Positions 8,586-16,638 of a stretch of 64,000 nt of DNA are shown piece by piece. Each line of letters starts with the position of its first letter. The first letter of the stretch is position 1. Origin of the DNA: Fibrisoma montanum (GTDB lineage Bacteria; Bacteroidota; Bacteroidia; Cytophagales; Spirosomataceae). The DNA lies in contig NZ_QXED01000004.1 of assembly GCF_003583365.1 (NCBI RefSeq), positions 663,039-727,038 on the forward strand, given 5' to 3'. The notes below the pieces were generated by a model. The model was given only the letters and a program-made list of their open reading frames with translations, searched no databases and was not told the origin of the DNA. Position numbers and translations under genes: made by a program.

Positions 8586-10040
8586 CTATTCAAATGGCAG
8601 CGCCAGTCGCCGGTCAGGTAGCCGATTTTGTAATTCAGACTTGCTTTCAGACGCTGCGGTGTTCCGAACAGCCGACTGCTCGTCATGCCGGAATTTGGTG
8701 ACGCCAACCAGTACCTTTCCGGCACGTACGGCTTCAACTTTAGCCAGATACGAACGGTCAATTTCAGACTGAATGAACCCCTGCTCGAACGCTTTGACAA
8801 ATCCGCCCATCGTTTCGACGTGAAGAAACAAGGCCCAGGCTGCTTCCACTAACTGGTGCGTCAGGATTTCGACGTAGTACGACCCGGCCGACGGATCAGC
8901 AACTTTATCAAAATACGATTCTTCTTTCAGCAGCACGGATACGTTGCGGGCAATACGCTCGGAAAACTCACTGGGCGCTTCTAAGACCGTATCATAAGGA
9001 TGCACCGTCAATACATCACAGCCGCCAATCACGGCCCCCATCGCTTCGGTAGTGGCCCGGAGCAGGTTTGTATAAGGCGTAGCAACGGCGTCGTAAAAAG
9101 TAGACGTTTGCGCATGGAGCAGGGGGCAGGGAGCCGGGGGCTGACCATAGGCAGTACTGAATCGCTGCCAAAGAACCCGTATTGCCCGCAATTTGGCGAT
9201 CTCCACGAAGTAGCTCGTGCCAACCGAAACCGACAGCAGGGTTTTAGGGAAAATCGCATCGACAGTCAGTCCGGAGTCGGTTAAGAAATCGTACTGATCG
9301 GCCAGTGATGCAAACAGAAAAGCCAGTTCCTGGCTAGCCGTGGCCCCAGCGTTATGGAACGCGTGGCTGCTGGCGGTAATGGTTCGAAATTGCGGAGAGT
9401 CGGTGGTTTGGCGGGTTGCCTCAACAATGTCGTTCAACGTATCGGCATACGGCTCACCCGTCGTTGCCCAATGAGCCAGTGGGTCAGTTAGTAAACCGCC
9501 TTTGAGCTGGTAGGGAGCAACCTGGCGTAAAGCGGATGTGAACGCAGCGACTTCATCATGACGTCGAAAAAAAACGGGGGTGTCGCTGAGCTTGATGCCA
9601 TTGAGCAGGCGCGCCAGGTCTGACGGTACGTCAGACCGGATATCAGGTACAGAAAAGCGGTCTGACGTACCGTCAGACCGAGTCGCGTCAGACCGAGTCG
9701 CGTCAGACCGGGTTGTGGCGGATTCTCTCGTTGTTGACCAGCTCAGCACCAGCGCATCTGCCCCGCGGCTTAGCGCGTCCCGTAGCGCTGGATTATCCGT
9801 TTTTTCGTCAGAAACAGTCCGTTCCGGGGCATTCAGCCAGCCGGGCACTTGCCTTTGGGCGGCCTGTAGATCAGTAAGGGGCAACGTAGCCAGGTCATCG
9901 GCCGTATAATAAGGTTCGAGGGTAAATCCCTCCGGCGTTGACCAGCGCAGCGTTTCGTAAGCAGCCGGATCTTTGAGGTCTTTTCGAACCTGTTCAATCC
10001 ACTGTTGTTTATCGGCAGTTGAGAAGTGTTCAGCAAACAT
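8586..10040 (-). CDS. mutA: Methylmalonyl-CoA mutase, small subunit
   Basis: A 484-residue homologue of the catalytic-subunit barrel without a cobalamin-binding domain, as expected for the structural beta subunit. Shared blocks include ASSHAFHNAGATASQELAF, GTSYFVEIAKLRAIRVLWQR, RNVSVLLKEESYFDKVADP and AGSYYVEILT. Small subunits with a degenerate B12 domain are longer; this one stops after the barrel. Residues about 111-141 are a low-complexity insert (TRSDATRSDATRSDGTSD) encoded by palindromic and tandem DNA repeats that leave the frame open. The insert lies near the N-terminal linker, so the enzyme may still work. Confidence 0.93.
   Translation of the reverse strand: MFAEHFSTADKQQWIEQVRKDLKDPAAYETLRWSTPEGFTLEPYYTADDLATLPLTDLQAAQRQVPGWLNAPERTVSDEKTDNPALRDALSRGADALVLSWSTTRESATTRSDATRSDATRSDGTSDRFSVPDIRSDVPSDLARLLNGIKLSDTPVFFRRHDEVAAFTSALRQVAPYQLKGGLLTDPLAHWATTGEPYADTLNDIVEATRQTTDSPQFRTITASSHAFHNAGATASQELAFLFASLADQYDFLTDSGLTVDAIFPKTLLSVSVGTSYFVEIAKLRAIRVLWQRFSTAYGQPPAPCPLLHAQTSTFYDAVATPYTNLLRATTEAMGAVIGGCDVLTVHPYDTVLEAPSEFSERIARNVSVLLKEESYFDKVADPSAGSYYVEILTHQLVEAAWALFLHVETMGGFVKAFEQGFIQSEIDRSYLAKVEAVRAGKVLVGVTKFRHDEQSAVRNTAASESKSELQNRLPDRRLALPFE
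9617..9709. repeat. Palindrome doublet plus 15-bp tandem repeat inside mutA
   Basis: Two 21-bp palindromes (arms GGTCTGACG and CGTCAGACC) lie at 9617-9637 and 9659-9679. They are exact reverse complements of each other and are separated by 21 bases. Two direct copies of GAGTCGCGTCAGACC follow at 9680-9694 and 9695-9709. The total length keeps the mutA frame open. The core resembles the loops of the double hairpin at 40337-40459. Confidence 0.85.
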
Positions 10041-10248
10041 ATGAGTAAGCAGGGGTAGGCATCAGCCCGGCCACTGGTACGTAAAAGTAACAGTTTCTTT
10101 TTTCGAGGGCAAAAGCGTTCAAAAGCCGTTTAAGTCGAACCGGGGTTGCATTATTCAAAGGGATTCACATTGTTCGTTGACACATCCGCCGATTCCCTTT
10201 ATTTTAGCTTAGGAATGTACGACATTATCGCCGAGCCGGATAATTAGC

Positions 10249-10256
10249 TACCTTTG
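10249..10256 (+). promoter_or_regulatory. Candidate -7 promoter element of dnaA
   Basis: TACCTTTG is a perfect match to the Bacteroidota -7 consensus TAnnTTTG and would place transcription start near 10263, about 60 bases before the dnaA ATG. No clear -33 TTG was found. Confidence 0.5.
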
Positions 10257-10324
10257 TCTCCCTTTTTTGAGCGACACCCAACGTAACCTATAGATGTCCC
10301 GTGAACGTAACTACTCAGACAGGC

Positions 10325-11734
10325 ATGCAGCGTGAAGTAATGACGGTGTGGAATCGCTGTCTGCACGTGATCCGGGAGAGCGTGCCTGAACAAAGTTTTA
10401 AAACCTGGTTTGAACCGATTGTGCCGCTTCGGCTCAGCGGCTACGTACTGACTATTCAGGTTCCAAGCCAGTTTTTTTACGAATGGCTGGAGGAAAATTT
10501 CGTGCATGTCCTGCGCAAAGCCCTCGATCATGCCATCGGCCGCGATGGTCAGCTGGAGTACTCAATTATTGTGGATAAGGGCAACGAAACGAATCGCCCG
10601 CTGACGGTCAATGTACCGACCACCAAATCGACCCAAACGGCTAAACCCGATAACGTCAACCCCGATATTCTGAAAAGTCCGTTCCAGCTCAAAGACCTCG
10701 ACTCGTTGACGCTGGATTCGTACCTGAACCCGACGTATACCTTTGATAATTACGTTGAAGGTGATTGCAACCGGCTGGCCCGCAACGCAGGCTATGCCGT
10801 AGCACAGCGGCCGGGTGTTACGTCCTTCAACCCCCTGATGATTTACGGGGGCGTTGGTCTGGGTAAGACTCACCTGGTGCAGGCCATCGGCAACTACATC
10901 AAGAATAACAACCAGGGTAAGTTCGTGCTGTACGTTACGTCGGAGAAGTTTACCAACCAGTTTCTGAACGCCATCAAGACGGATACGCTCCGCGACTTCA
11001 GCAGTTTTTATATGCAGGTGGATGTGCTGGTGCTGGACGATGTGCAGTTTCTGCAGAAGAAAGAGAAAACTCAGGAAATTTTCTTCCATATTTTCAATCA
11101 CCTCCATCAGTCGGGCCGGCAGATCATCATGACGTCGGACCGGGCTCCCAAGAACCTCGACGGCCTGGAAGACCGGCTGCTGTCGCGCTTCAAGTGGGGG
11201 CTTACTACCGATCTGCAAACGCCCGATCTGGAAACCCGCATTGCCATTATTCAGAAAAAGCTGATGGCCGAAGGTGTGTATATTGAAGATAATGTCATTG
11301 AGTATCTGGCTCACAGCATCAACACCAACGTCCGCGAACTCGAAGGCGTCATCGTGTCGCTGATGGCACAGGCATCGCTTAACCGGCGTGAAATCGATCT
11401 CGAACTCGCCAAACATACGCTGCGCAACATTGTCGAAGATTCCGAGCGGGAAGTGACAATTGATTCAGTTCAGGAAGTTGTGGCCGATTTTTTTGGGGTG
11501 ACCATCGCCGAACTGAAATCAAAGTCCCGCAAGCGTGAACTGGTGTATCCGCGGCAGGTGGCTATGTACCTGGCCAAGGAAAAAACGGGGCTGCCCCTCA
11601 AATCAATCGGTTATCATTTCGGCGGACGTGACCACAGTACCGTCATCCATGCCATCCAGACGATCAGCGACCTGGTGAGCAAGAAAGCCGAAACCCGCGA
11701 CGCCGTCGAGAAGCTGAAAGCGCAGTTTAAATAA
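10325..11734 (+). CDS. dnaA: Chromosomal replication initiator DnaA
   Basis: About 469 residues from ATG 10325 (MQREVMTVWNRCL); a GTG at 10301 would add eight residues, but family members normally begin a few residues before the VW pair. Domain I carries SFKTWFEPIVP. The AAA+ domain has Walker A (GGVGLGKTH), Walker B (VLVLDDVQFL) and the RLLSRFKWG region. Domain IV ends with the DnaA-box-recognition signature GGRDHSTVIHA. It binds ATP and DnaA boxes to open the origin. No cluster of TTATCCACA-like boxes was seen in either flank, so oriC is probably elsewhere. dnaN is not next to it, which is common in this phylum. Confidence 0.98.
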   Translation: MQREVMTVWNRCLHVIRESVPEQSFKTWFEPIVPLRLSGYVLTIQVPSQFFYEWLEENFVHVLRKALDHAIGRDGQLEYSIIVDKGNETNRPLTVNVPTTKSTQTAKPDNVNPDILKSPFQLKDLDSLTLDSYLNPTYTFDNYVEGDCNRLARNAGYAVAQRPGVTSFNPLMIYGGVGLGKTHLVQAIGNYIKNNNQGKFVLYVTSEKFTNQFLNAIKTDTLRDFSSFYMQVDVLVLDDVQFLQKKEKTQEIFFHIFNHLHQSGRQIIMTSDRAPKNLDGLEDRLLSRFKWGLTTDLQTPDLETRIAIIQKKLMAEGVYIEDNVIEYLAHSINTNVRELEGVIVSLMAQASLNRREIDLELAKHTLRNIVEDSEREVTIDSVQEVVADFFGVTIAELKSKSRKRELVYPRQVAMYLAKEKTGLPLKSIGYHFGGRDHSTVIHAIQTISDLVSKKAETRDAVEKLKAQFK

Positions 11735-11767
11735 CGGCAGCCCAGAACCCTCTATGACCGTGGCCGC

Positions 11768-12769
11768 ATGGTAACGAGTTCTATGCCGGATGAGCTTCGG
11801 CTCATGGATCGGTCTCAAGTGAATGAGTTGTCCTGGAATGCCTGCGTGTCGGCCTCAAACCAACGGATTGTATACGGCTATACCTGGTACCTCGACGCGG
11901 TCCTGCCCCAACCCGACTGGCGTTGGGTGGGTGTTGTGCTGGCCGATCAGAATGACGGCTACCGGGCGGTTCTGCCCGTACCGTTGCGACGAAAGCGAAT
12001 TGCGGGAATAAACTATGCCTGGGTCGTGCATCAACCGCTGTTCTGTCAGTTTCTACACGTTTTTGCTTTGGATCCGGTTCAATCGGTCGAGCCGTTTTAT
12101 CAGTTCGTTGTCCGTCGATTTCGCTACGGGTCAACGTTCAGCATTCGGGAAAAGCCAATGATTTTGCCGGTTTTGACCGATATGGACGAACGAGCCACGC
12201 ACACGCTGGATCTGTCAGTGGGTTATGAGCAGTTGGCAGCGGGCTACTCCGCCGACCGCCGGTTGAACCTTCGCCGGGCGCAGGCGGCAGGGTGGGAAGT
12301 TAAAGACGCTGTGGACCCGGAGCCGATCATCCACTTATTTCAGCAGTACCATGCCGATACCATTGACGGGGGAGTGGCTGACTGGGCCTACGTAATCTTA
12401 CGCAGACTGGTTAAGGAGCTAACTCAGCGCCAACTGGCCACGCTCCGGTACGCTGTGCGCGACGGGCAGATCGAAGCCGGGGCGTTGTTTGTGCAGGAAG
12501 GCAACCGGATTATTTACCTTTTCAATGCGGCCTCACCAGCCGGTCGGCGGGGGCAGGCCCGGACGTTGCTGCTTGACCAGTTGATTCGCCGGCGGGCCGG
12601 TCAGTCGTTTGTTCTTGATTTCGAAAGCCCCGACAAAGCGTCGATTGCAGCTTTTTACCGAAGTTTTGGTGCCGTAGACGAGCGCTATTACTCCCTGTGC
12701 TGGAATCGGCTCAACCGGGTAGAACGACTGGTCAGGCGGGTGCTTAGGCAGCGGTCAGAAAAAGCGTAG
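11768..12769 (+). CDS. FemAB/GNAT-like acyltransferase-fold protein
   Basis: A 333-residue soluble protein. It shows the pattern of FemAB-like double-GNAT proteins: an early YGYTWYLDAVLPQPDWRWV block, a central SADRRLNLRRAQAAGWEV segment, and a C-terminal acetyl-transfer core (AGALFVQEGNRIIYLFNAAS, then FDFESPDKASIAAFYRSFGA-like sequence). Such proteins transfer amino-acyl or acyl groups, often to cell-wall or lipid acceptors; the acceptor here is unknown. It starts 33 bases after dnaA on the same strand and its 3' end overlaps the convergent DUF3108 gene by 15 bases. Confidence 0.7.
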   Translation: MVTSSMPDELRLMDRSQVNELSWNACVSASNQRIVYGYTWYLDAVLPQPDWRWVGVVLADQNDGYRAVLPVPLRRKRIAGINYAWVVHQPLFCQFLHVFALDPVQSVEPFYQFVVRRFRYGSTFSIREKPMILPVLTDMDERATHTLDLSVGYEQLAAGYSADRRLNLRRAQAAGWEVKDAVDPEPIIHLFQQYHADTIDGGVADWAYVILRRLVKELTQRQLATLRYAVRDGQIEAGALFVQEGNRIIYLFNAASPAGRRGQARTLLLDQLIRRRAGQSFVLDFESPDKASIAAFYRSFGAVDERYYSLCWNRLNRVERLVRRVLRQRSEKA

Positions 12770-13543
12770 CGGGTGTTTCAGGCCTGCATGATGTCGGATA
12801 TCCATATCGAGCGAGCCGATAGCCAGTTCAACTTCTACCTTCAGCGGAATCTTATTGGCGTCGTCGGATACCCAAATCTTGATAGCATCGTCGCCCTTGA
12901 AGAAACTGTTGGGCGGCATAATGGGTGTCAGTTTCAGTACGTTGATGCGGCCAAACTTTGTTTTGATTACGTCTTTACCCCGGTACTTGACCTTCATGTT
13001 ATAAATGGTATCGTCGTAGAAAGCCGGGATTTCAACCACCTGTCCGACGTTCAGCTTGCTGAAGTCGATGGTTCGGACAAAATAATAACTGCTCACCACA
13101 TCATGTACGTTGTCCGGCACGTGAAAAACATCGCGCTCGGTACGTTCTTCGGCCCGCACCGTATTGTTGAGGTGGTTAAACGTAATGTTCTCCTCTTTCC
13201 GGTAGTTGTTTTCGCGCAGACTCGTGTAAAACTTCTGCGGCAGAATGGCATTCGTGTCGATATAGGAACGCCACGTATCGCGCACCTTGGTAACCAAAGC
13301 AAACGCACCCACGGTACGACCGTCGACGTTGACCCGGTAGCAGGGGCGTTCATTCACTTTATACAACGTAGGGCTCACATCCACGATGGCTTCGGCTGCG
13401 TTCAGGAAGCCGTAATGAACCCGATATTCGATATGTTCGCCTGGGCCAAAGCTATTATTAACCACTCGCCGATAGGTATCCATAGTTGAAAAACCTGTCG
13501 CAATAAAGGTTAGAATGCCGATGCCCCACAACAACTTCTTCAT
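12755..13543 (-). CDS. DUF3108 domain-containing exported protein
   Basis: 262 residues with an N-terminal signal-like segment (MKKLLWGIGILTFIATGFS). The sequence then follows the DUF3108 pattern: GEHIEYRVHYGFLNAAEA, RVNVDGRTVGAFALVTKVRD, LREN/YRKEENITFNH and GRINVLKLTPIMP. The family forms a lipocalin-like beta barrel in the periplasm of many Gram-negatives; its function is not established. The last 15 bases overlap the end of the FemAB-like gene tail to tail. Confidence 0.85.
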   Translation of the reverse strand: MKKLLWGIGILTFIATGFSTMDTYRRVVNNSFGPGEHIEYRVHYGFLNAAEAIVDVSPTLYKVNERPCYRVNVDGRTVGAFALVTKVRDTWRSYIDTNAILPQKFYTSLRENNYRKEENITFNHLNNTVRAEERTERDVFHVPDNVHDVVSSYYFVRTIDFSKLNVGQVVEIPAFYDDTIYNMKVKYRGKDVIKTKFGRINVLKLTPIMPPNSFFKGDDAIKIWVSDDANKIPLKVEVELAIGSLDMDIRHHAGLKHPLRFF

Positions 13544-13571
13544 ACATCAACAGTACCCGGGACGGGGTTCA

Positions 13572-14618
13572 TTACAAAGATGGATATGTTTTTTTTAAGT
13601 ATGTCAGGTACTTCTTAAAGTCACTATGAAACCGGGTCACAAATTCATCCCGAAAGCGATTCTGCTGTTTTCGGTACGTTAGATACCCGATAAAATACGC
13701 GTTGTTCGGTAGGTTTAGTTTGCTCAGTGACCGTTTTTTTACCGAACGACGCGTCGCCGTAGTCCGTTCATCCCGAATTGTATCCGAGCTGACGACAATC
13801 TGACGGATCGTCTGCCACTTCAATGAATCTTTGACGGCCCCGGGTGTCGTTGGTTTAAAAGACCTATACAGGCTGTCAAGCGTTTGAGTGCCCCGTAAAA
13901 TATGCTCATCGTACCGATCATAAAACGCTTTGGCAGCCAGGTAATTCCGATATTCTGCGGATGTTTTCCCGTATTTAAAAGCCAGAAAGCGTAAAGCACC
14001 GTATTCACCGACAAAATCGGCCAGGTTTTCGTTGTACTCCAAACTATTTTTTACGAACAATGTCCCGTGGGTTAGTTCGTGAATAATCAGTTCAGCCAGA
14101 CTTCCGGGGGGGCGCTCAAGCATACTGGATAAAATAGGATCTTTTAAAAATCCTAATGTCGACCAGGCCGAAACTTCCCCGACCCGCGTATCCCAACCCG
14201 CCTGTTTAAGCTCGTTTACTTGCTCGTCAGCCCGGTCTTTTTCAAAAAAACCCTTATACGAGAATGTTCCGATAATAGGAAAATGCCACTGTTTTGCAGC
14301 TAGTTTGTATGGTTCAGCAGCCGTTATCACCCACAAAATCGGCTTTCCGTGCTGATCATAAAACGATTCATAACTACCGGAGGGATCAAGCCCGATAGAG
14401 TCTATCGCAAAACGCTTGATTTCTTGTATGAGTTCAATTTTGTTCTTTACTGAGTCTGGAAAAGCCGGGTCTGCCAGTACGTCGTTCACTGGTTCGGTAT
14501 TGAGCAAAATGCGGAGTTGTCCGCGGCCCTGCATAAAGCCATAACTAACCAGTTCGCGCTGCCATACGCCTATGACAAGTAAAGCCAGCAATACCCCTAT
14601 GCCTATCTTTTTCCACAT
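13572..14618 (-). CDS. Putative zinc aminopeptidase (PF10023 type)
   Basis: About 348 residues from ATG 14618, which gives the N-terminal membrane anchor MWKKIGIGVLLALLVIGVW; the frame extends upstream but without a plausible signal. The core matches the predicted-aminopeptidase family: GEVSAWSTLGFLKDPILSSM, then the zinc motif LIIHELTHGTLF (HExxH) and the downstream ligand region NENLADFVGEYGA. The C-terminal quarter is basic and lysine-rich. It is probably anchored in the inner membrane facing the periplasm. A TACTTTTG -7 element lies just upstream of the start. Confidence 0.85.
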   Translation of the reverse strand: MWKKIGIGVLLALLVIGVWQRELVSYGFMQGRGQLRILLNTEPVNDVLADPAFPDSVKNKIELIQEIKRFAIDSIGLDPSGSYESFYDQHGKPILWVITAAEPYKLAAKQWHFPIIGTFSYKGFFEKDRADEQVNELKQAGWDTRVGEVSAWSTLGFLKDPILSSMLERPPGSLAELIIHELTHGTLFVKNSLEYNENLADFVGEYGALRFLAFKYGKTSAEYRNYLAAKAFYDRYDEHILRGTQTLDSLYRSFKPTTPGAVKDSLKWQTIRQIVVSSDTIRDERTTATRRSVKKRSLSKLNLPNNAYFIGYLTYRKQQNRFRDEFVTRFHSDFKKYLTYLKKTYPSL

Positions 14619-14645
14619 GCCACGTAAGGCGGAACGAATACCCGA

Positions 14646-14653
14646 CAAAAGTA
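14646..14653 (-). promoter_or_regulatory. Candidate -7 element of the aminopeptidase gene
   Basis: The minus strand reads TACTTTTG, a match to TAnnTTTG, about 28 bases before the start at 14618. It supports that start over longer options. Confidence 0.45.
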
Positions 14654-14879
14654 CGAAAAAAGGATGGGAGGCTTTGTCATTCACGCAAGCTATATAAACA
14701 TAGTTACAATAGTTTGTACTCTGACACTGCTTTACTCCAGCGCCTGAGAACCAACCGTTTTGAATTTGCGGACAAAAAGCACTGTATTGCGCGTACGGAC
14801 GCACGTTGGTAAACCAGTAATCAAGTCTTCTTTCGGGGCGGTATTCCGAGCAGTACGTGCCGCGTATGGAAATGGATCA

Positions 14880-15443
14880 TTACTCAGAACGTTGCCAGTC
14901 CCAGACAACAATTACCCAGGTTTCTCCGGCGAGGTCGTCAAAGAACGAGGTGACTTTCCTGAACCCAACCCGCTCATGAGCGCGCAACGACCGGGTGTTT
15001 CGCTCAGAGATGTCGGTGATCAACAACCGGTATCGGTCGCTGTACACGTCGCGGTGGTGTTGATAAAGCTTGTCGAAAATACCCTGACCGCGGTAGCCAT
15101 CAGCGACGCACACCTGCCCCATAACGTAGTAATCGTAGGCGGTCAGGGGGCTGTCTTTATACTTTGTCGTGTTCAGCCGCCAGAAAAGAGGAAGCAGTTC
15201 GGGAACATCGGCACCAAACGATGGGAGCATTGTCAGCGCGTAACCAACTACTTTATCGCCGTCTTTCGCAATGACGCTCGGGGCGGCTTCGTTCATCCGG
15301 CGCAGGGTGTCCGGGTTGTGCTCAATGGTGACGAATCCTTGCGTCAATTGAACTTCCGGCGTTACATTCTTACGCAGGTTTTGACGTTGCAGCGCCAAAA
15401 TACCCTGAATGTCGGCTTCACTTTGAATAGTGGTAATGTGCAT
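14880..15443 (-). CDS. GNAT family N-acetyltransferase
   Basis: 187 residues with a GNAT fold: VIAKDGDKVVGYALTM (strands 2-4), then the acetyl-CoA loop VCVADGYRGQGIFDKLYQHH (RGQG) at about residues 115-130, and the C-terminal ITDISERNTRSLRAHERVGF. The substrate is unknown. It begins two bases after the stop of the epimerase gene on the same strand, so the two are almost certainly co-transcribed, and the product may act on the same small molecule or peptide. Confidence 0.85.
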   Translation of the reverse strand: MHITTIQSEADIQGILALQRQNLRKNVTPEVQLTQGFVTIEHNPDTLRRMNEAAPSVIAKDGDKVVGYALTMLPSFGADVPELLPLFWRLNTTKYKDSPLTAYDYYVMGQVCVADGYRGQGIFDKLYQHHRDVYSDRYRLLITDISERNTRSLRAHERVGFRKVTSFFDDLAGETWVIVVWDWQRSE

Positions 15444-15445
15444 GA

Positions 15446-16546
15446 TTATGAAATGACGATGCGGTCAAGTGTAGACAGAAAATCCGGGTCAATTTCTGCG
15501 CCAATGCCGGGCGTATCGGGCAGGCTGATCGCGTATCCAGCGTAGATGGCGCCCCCCACGACCGGGTCCTGGGCGTGTTCAAAAGGCGCGTCGAGGTCAA
15601 AAAACGTAATGTTTTGCCGGGCCGACGCAACATGCGCATTTGCCGTGATCGCCAACCGCGACTCCGACATGCAGCCAATCATGCAGAAGACTCCGGCGGC
15701 TTCGGCGATGGCGTTGATTTTGAGGGCTTCAAAAATACCGCCACTTTTCGACAGCTTGATGTTGAAGTAGTCAACGGCTTCTTCCCGTACCAGCCGGATG
15801 GCGTCCTGCGCATCGAACAGCGACTCGTCGGCCATAATCGGCACCGGCGACGCCTGGCGTACCTGCCGCAGTCCGGCTACGTCCCAGCGCCGGATGGGCT
15901 GTTCGCAATACTGCACATTCCATCCACCGATGGTGCGCAGCACGGCCGATGCCGTCACTACGTCCCAGCCCTGGTTCGCGTCGGTGCGGATCGGCGTTTC
16001 GTCGCCAAGCGCCAGCCGAATCGCTTCTACCCGCCGAATGTCGTCGCGCTGGTTCGTGCCCAACTTCACCTTCACGGCCTCGCCCCCGTTGGCTTTGATA
16101 CGCTGCGCATCTTCGACCATCCGCTCGGGGGAGTTGAGGTAGATCGTTTCATCCGTCACTACCGTCCTTTTCTGACCGCCCAGGAACCGGTAGAGCGGCA
16201 TATTGGCCGCTTTGGCGGCTACGTCGTACAAGGCCATATCGAAGGCGCTGCGGGTGGTCGGGTGGCCGGGCAGGTAGCGGACCAGCGCCGTGAGACAACC
16301 TTCGATGTCGAGCGGATCGCGGCCAAGCAGGAGCCGGGCCATGTCCTGCGCGGCTGCCAGCCCGGATGCCTGCGTTTCGCCGACGATCATCCAGAACGGC
16401 GAACCTTCGCCCCAGCCGGTAATGCCTTCGTCGGTTTTTACTTCAACAAGGAGGTTGCGGGCGCTCTCAATCGTGCCGAGCGAGATAGCAATCGGGGCCC
16501 TCAGCGGAATATCGTAGCGGTAAAGAGTGACTTGAGTGATGTGCAT
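15446..16546 (-). CDS. Enolase-superfamily dipeptide epimerase / muconate-cycloisomerase-like enzyme
   Basis: 366 residues in the mandelate racemase/muconate lactonizing group. Visible motifs are the capping-domain segment GWGEGSPFW, the KxK acid-base lysines (AVKVKLG), the metal ligands in DANQGW, the EQP and DES motifs (CEQPI, ADESLFD), the opposing lysine in KLSKSGGI, and a late CMSESRLA segment. These fit dipeptide epimerases such as L-Ala-D/L-Glu epimerase, which recycle murein peptides, but specificity cannot be fixed by reading. It leads a two-gene operon with the GNAT gene. Confidence 0.85.
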   Translation of the reverse strand: MHITQVTLYRYDIPLRAPIAISLGTIESARNLLVEVKTDEGITGWGEGSPFWMIVGETQASGLAAAQDMARLLLGRDPLDIEGCLTALVRYLPGHPTTRSAFDMALYDVAAKAANMPLYRFLGGQKRTVVTDETIYLNSPERMVEDAQRIKANGGEAVKVKLGTNQRDDIRRVEAIRLALGDETPIRTDANQGWDVVTASAVLRTIGGWNVQYCEQPIRRWDVAGLRQVRQASPVPIMADESLFDAQDAIRLVREEAVDYFNIKLSKSGGIFEALKINAIAEAAGVFCMIGCMSESRLAITANAHVASARQNITFFDLDAPFEHAQDPVVGGAIYAGYAISLPDTPGIGAEIDPDFLSTLDRIVIS

Positions 16547-16551
16547 GTAAA

Positions 16552-16630
16552 ACGCAGAGACAACAGAGTTTACGCAGAGACCACAGAGATAACTCAGCGC
16601 ACGCTGCGAAAGTCTCTGTGGTCTCTGCGT
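16552..16630. repeat. Intergenic ACGCAGAGACCACAGAG-type hairpin element
   Basis: A direct repeat (ACGCAGAGACMACAGAG at 16552 and 16572) whose second copy pairs with 16613-16630 in an 18-bp stem. The loop contains a smaller palindrome (CAGCG-CA-CGCTG). It fills the gap between the amidohydrolase stop and the epimerase start. It lacks a clear T run, so it looks more like a dispersed intergenic repeat than a plain terminator. Confidence 0.7.
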
Positions 16631-16638
16631 TTAAAAAC

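Noticed and set aside
10041..10324. Possible oriC next to dnaA
   Set aside because: No cluster of DnaA boxes or AT-rich unwinding element was seen; only a promoter candidate was supported.
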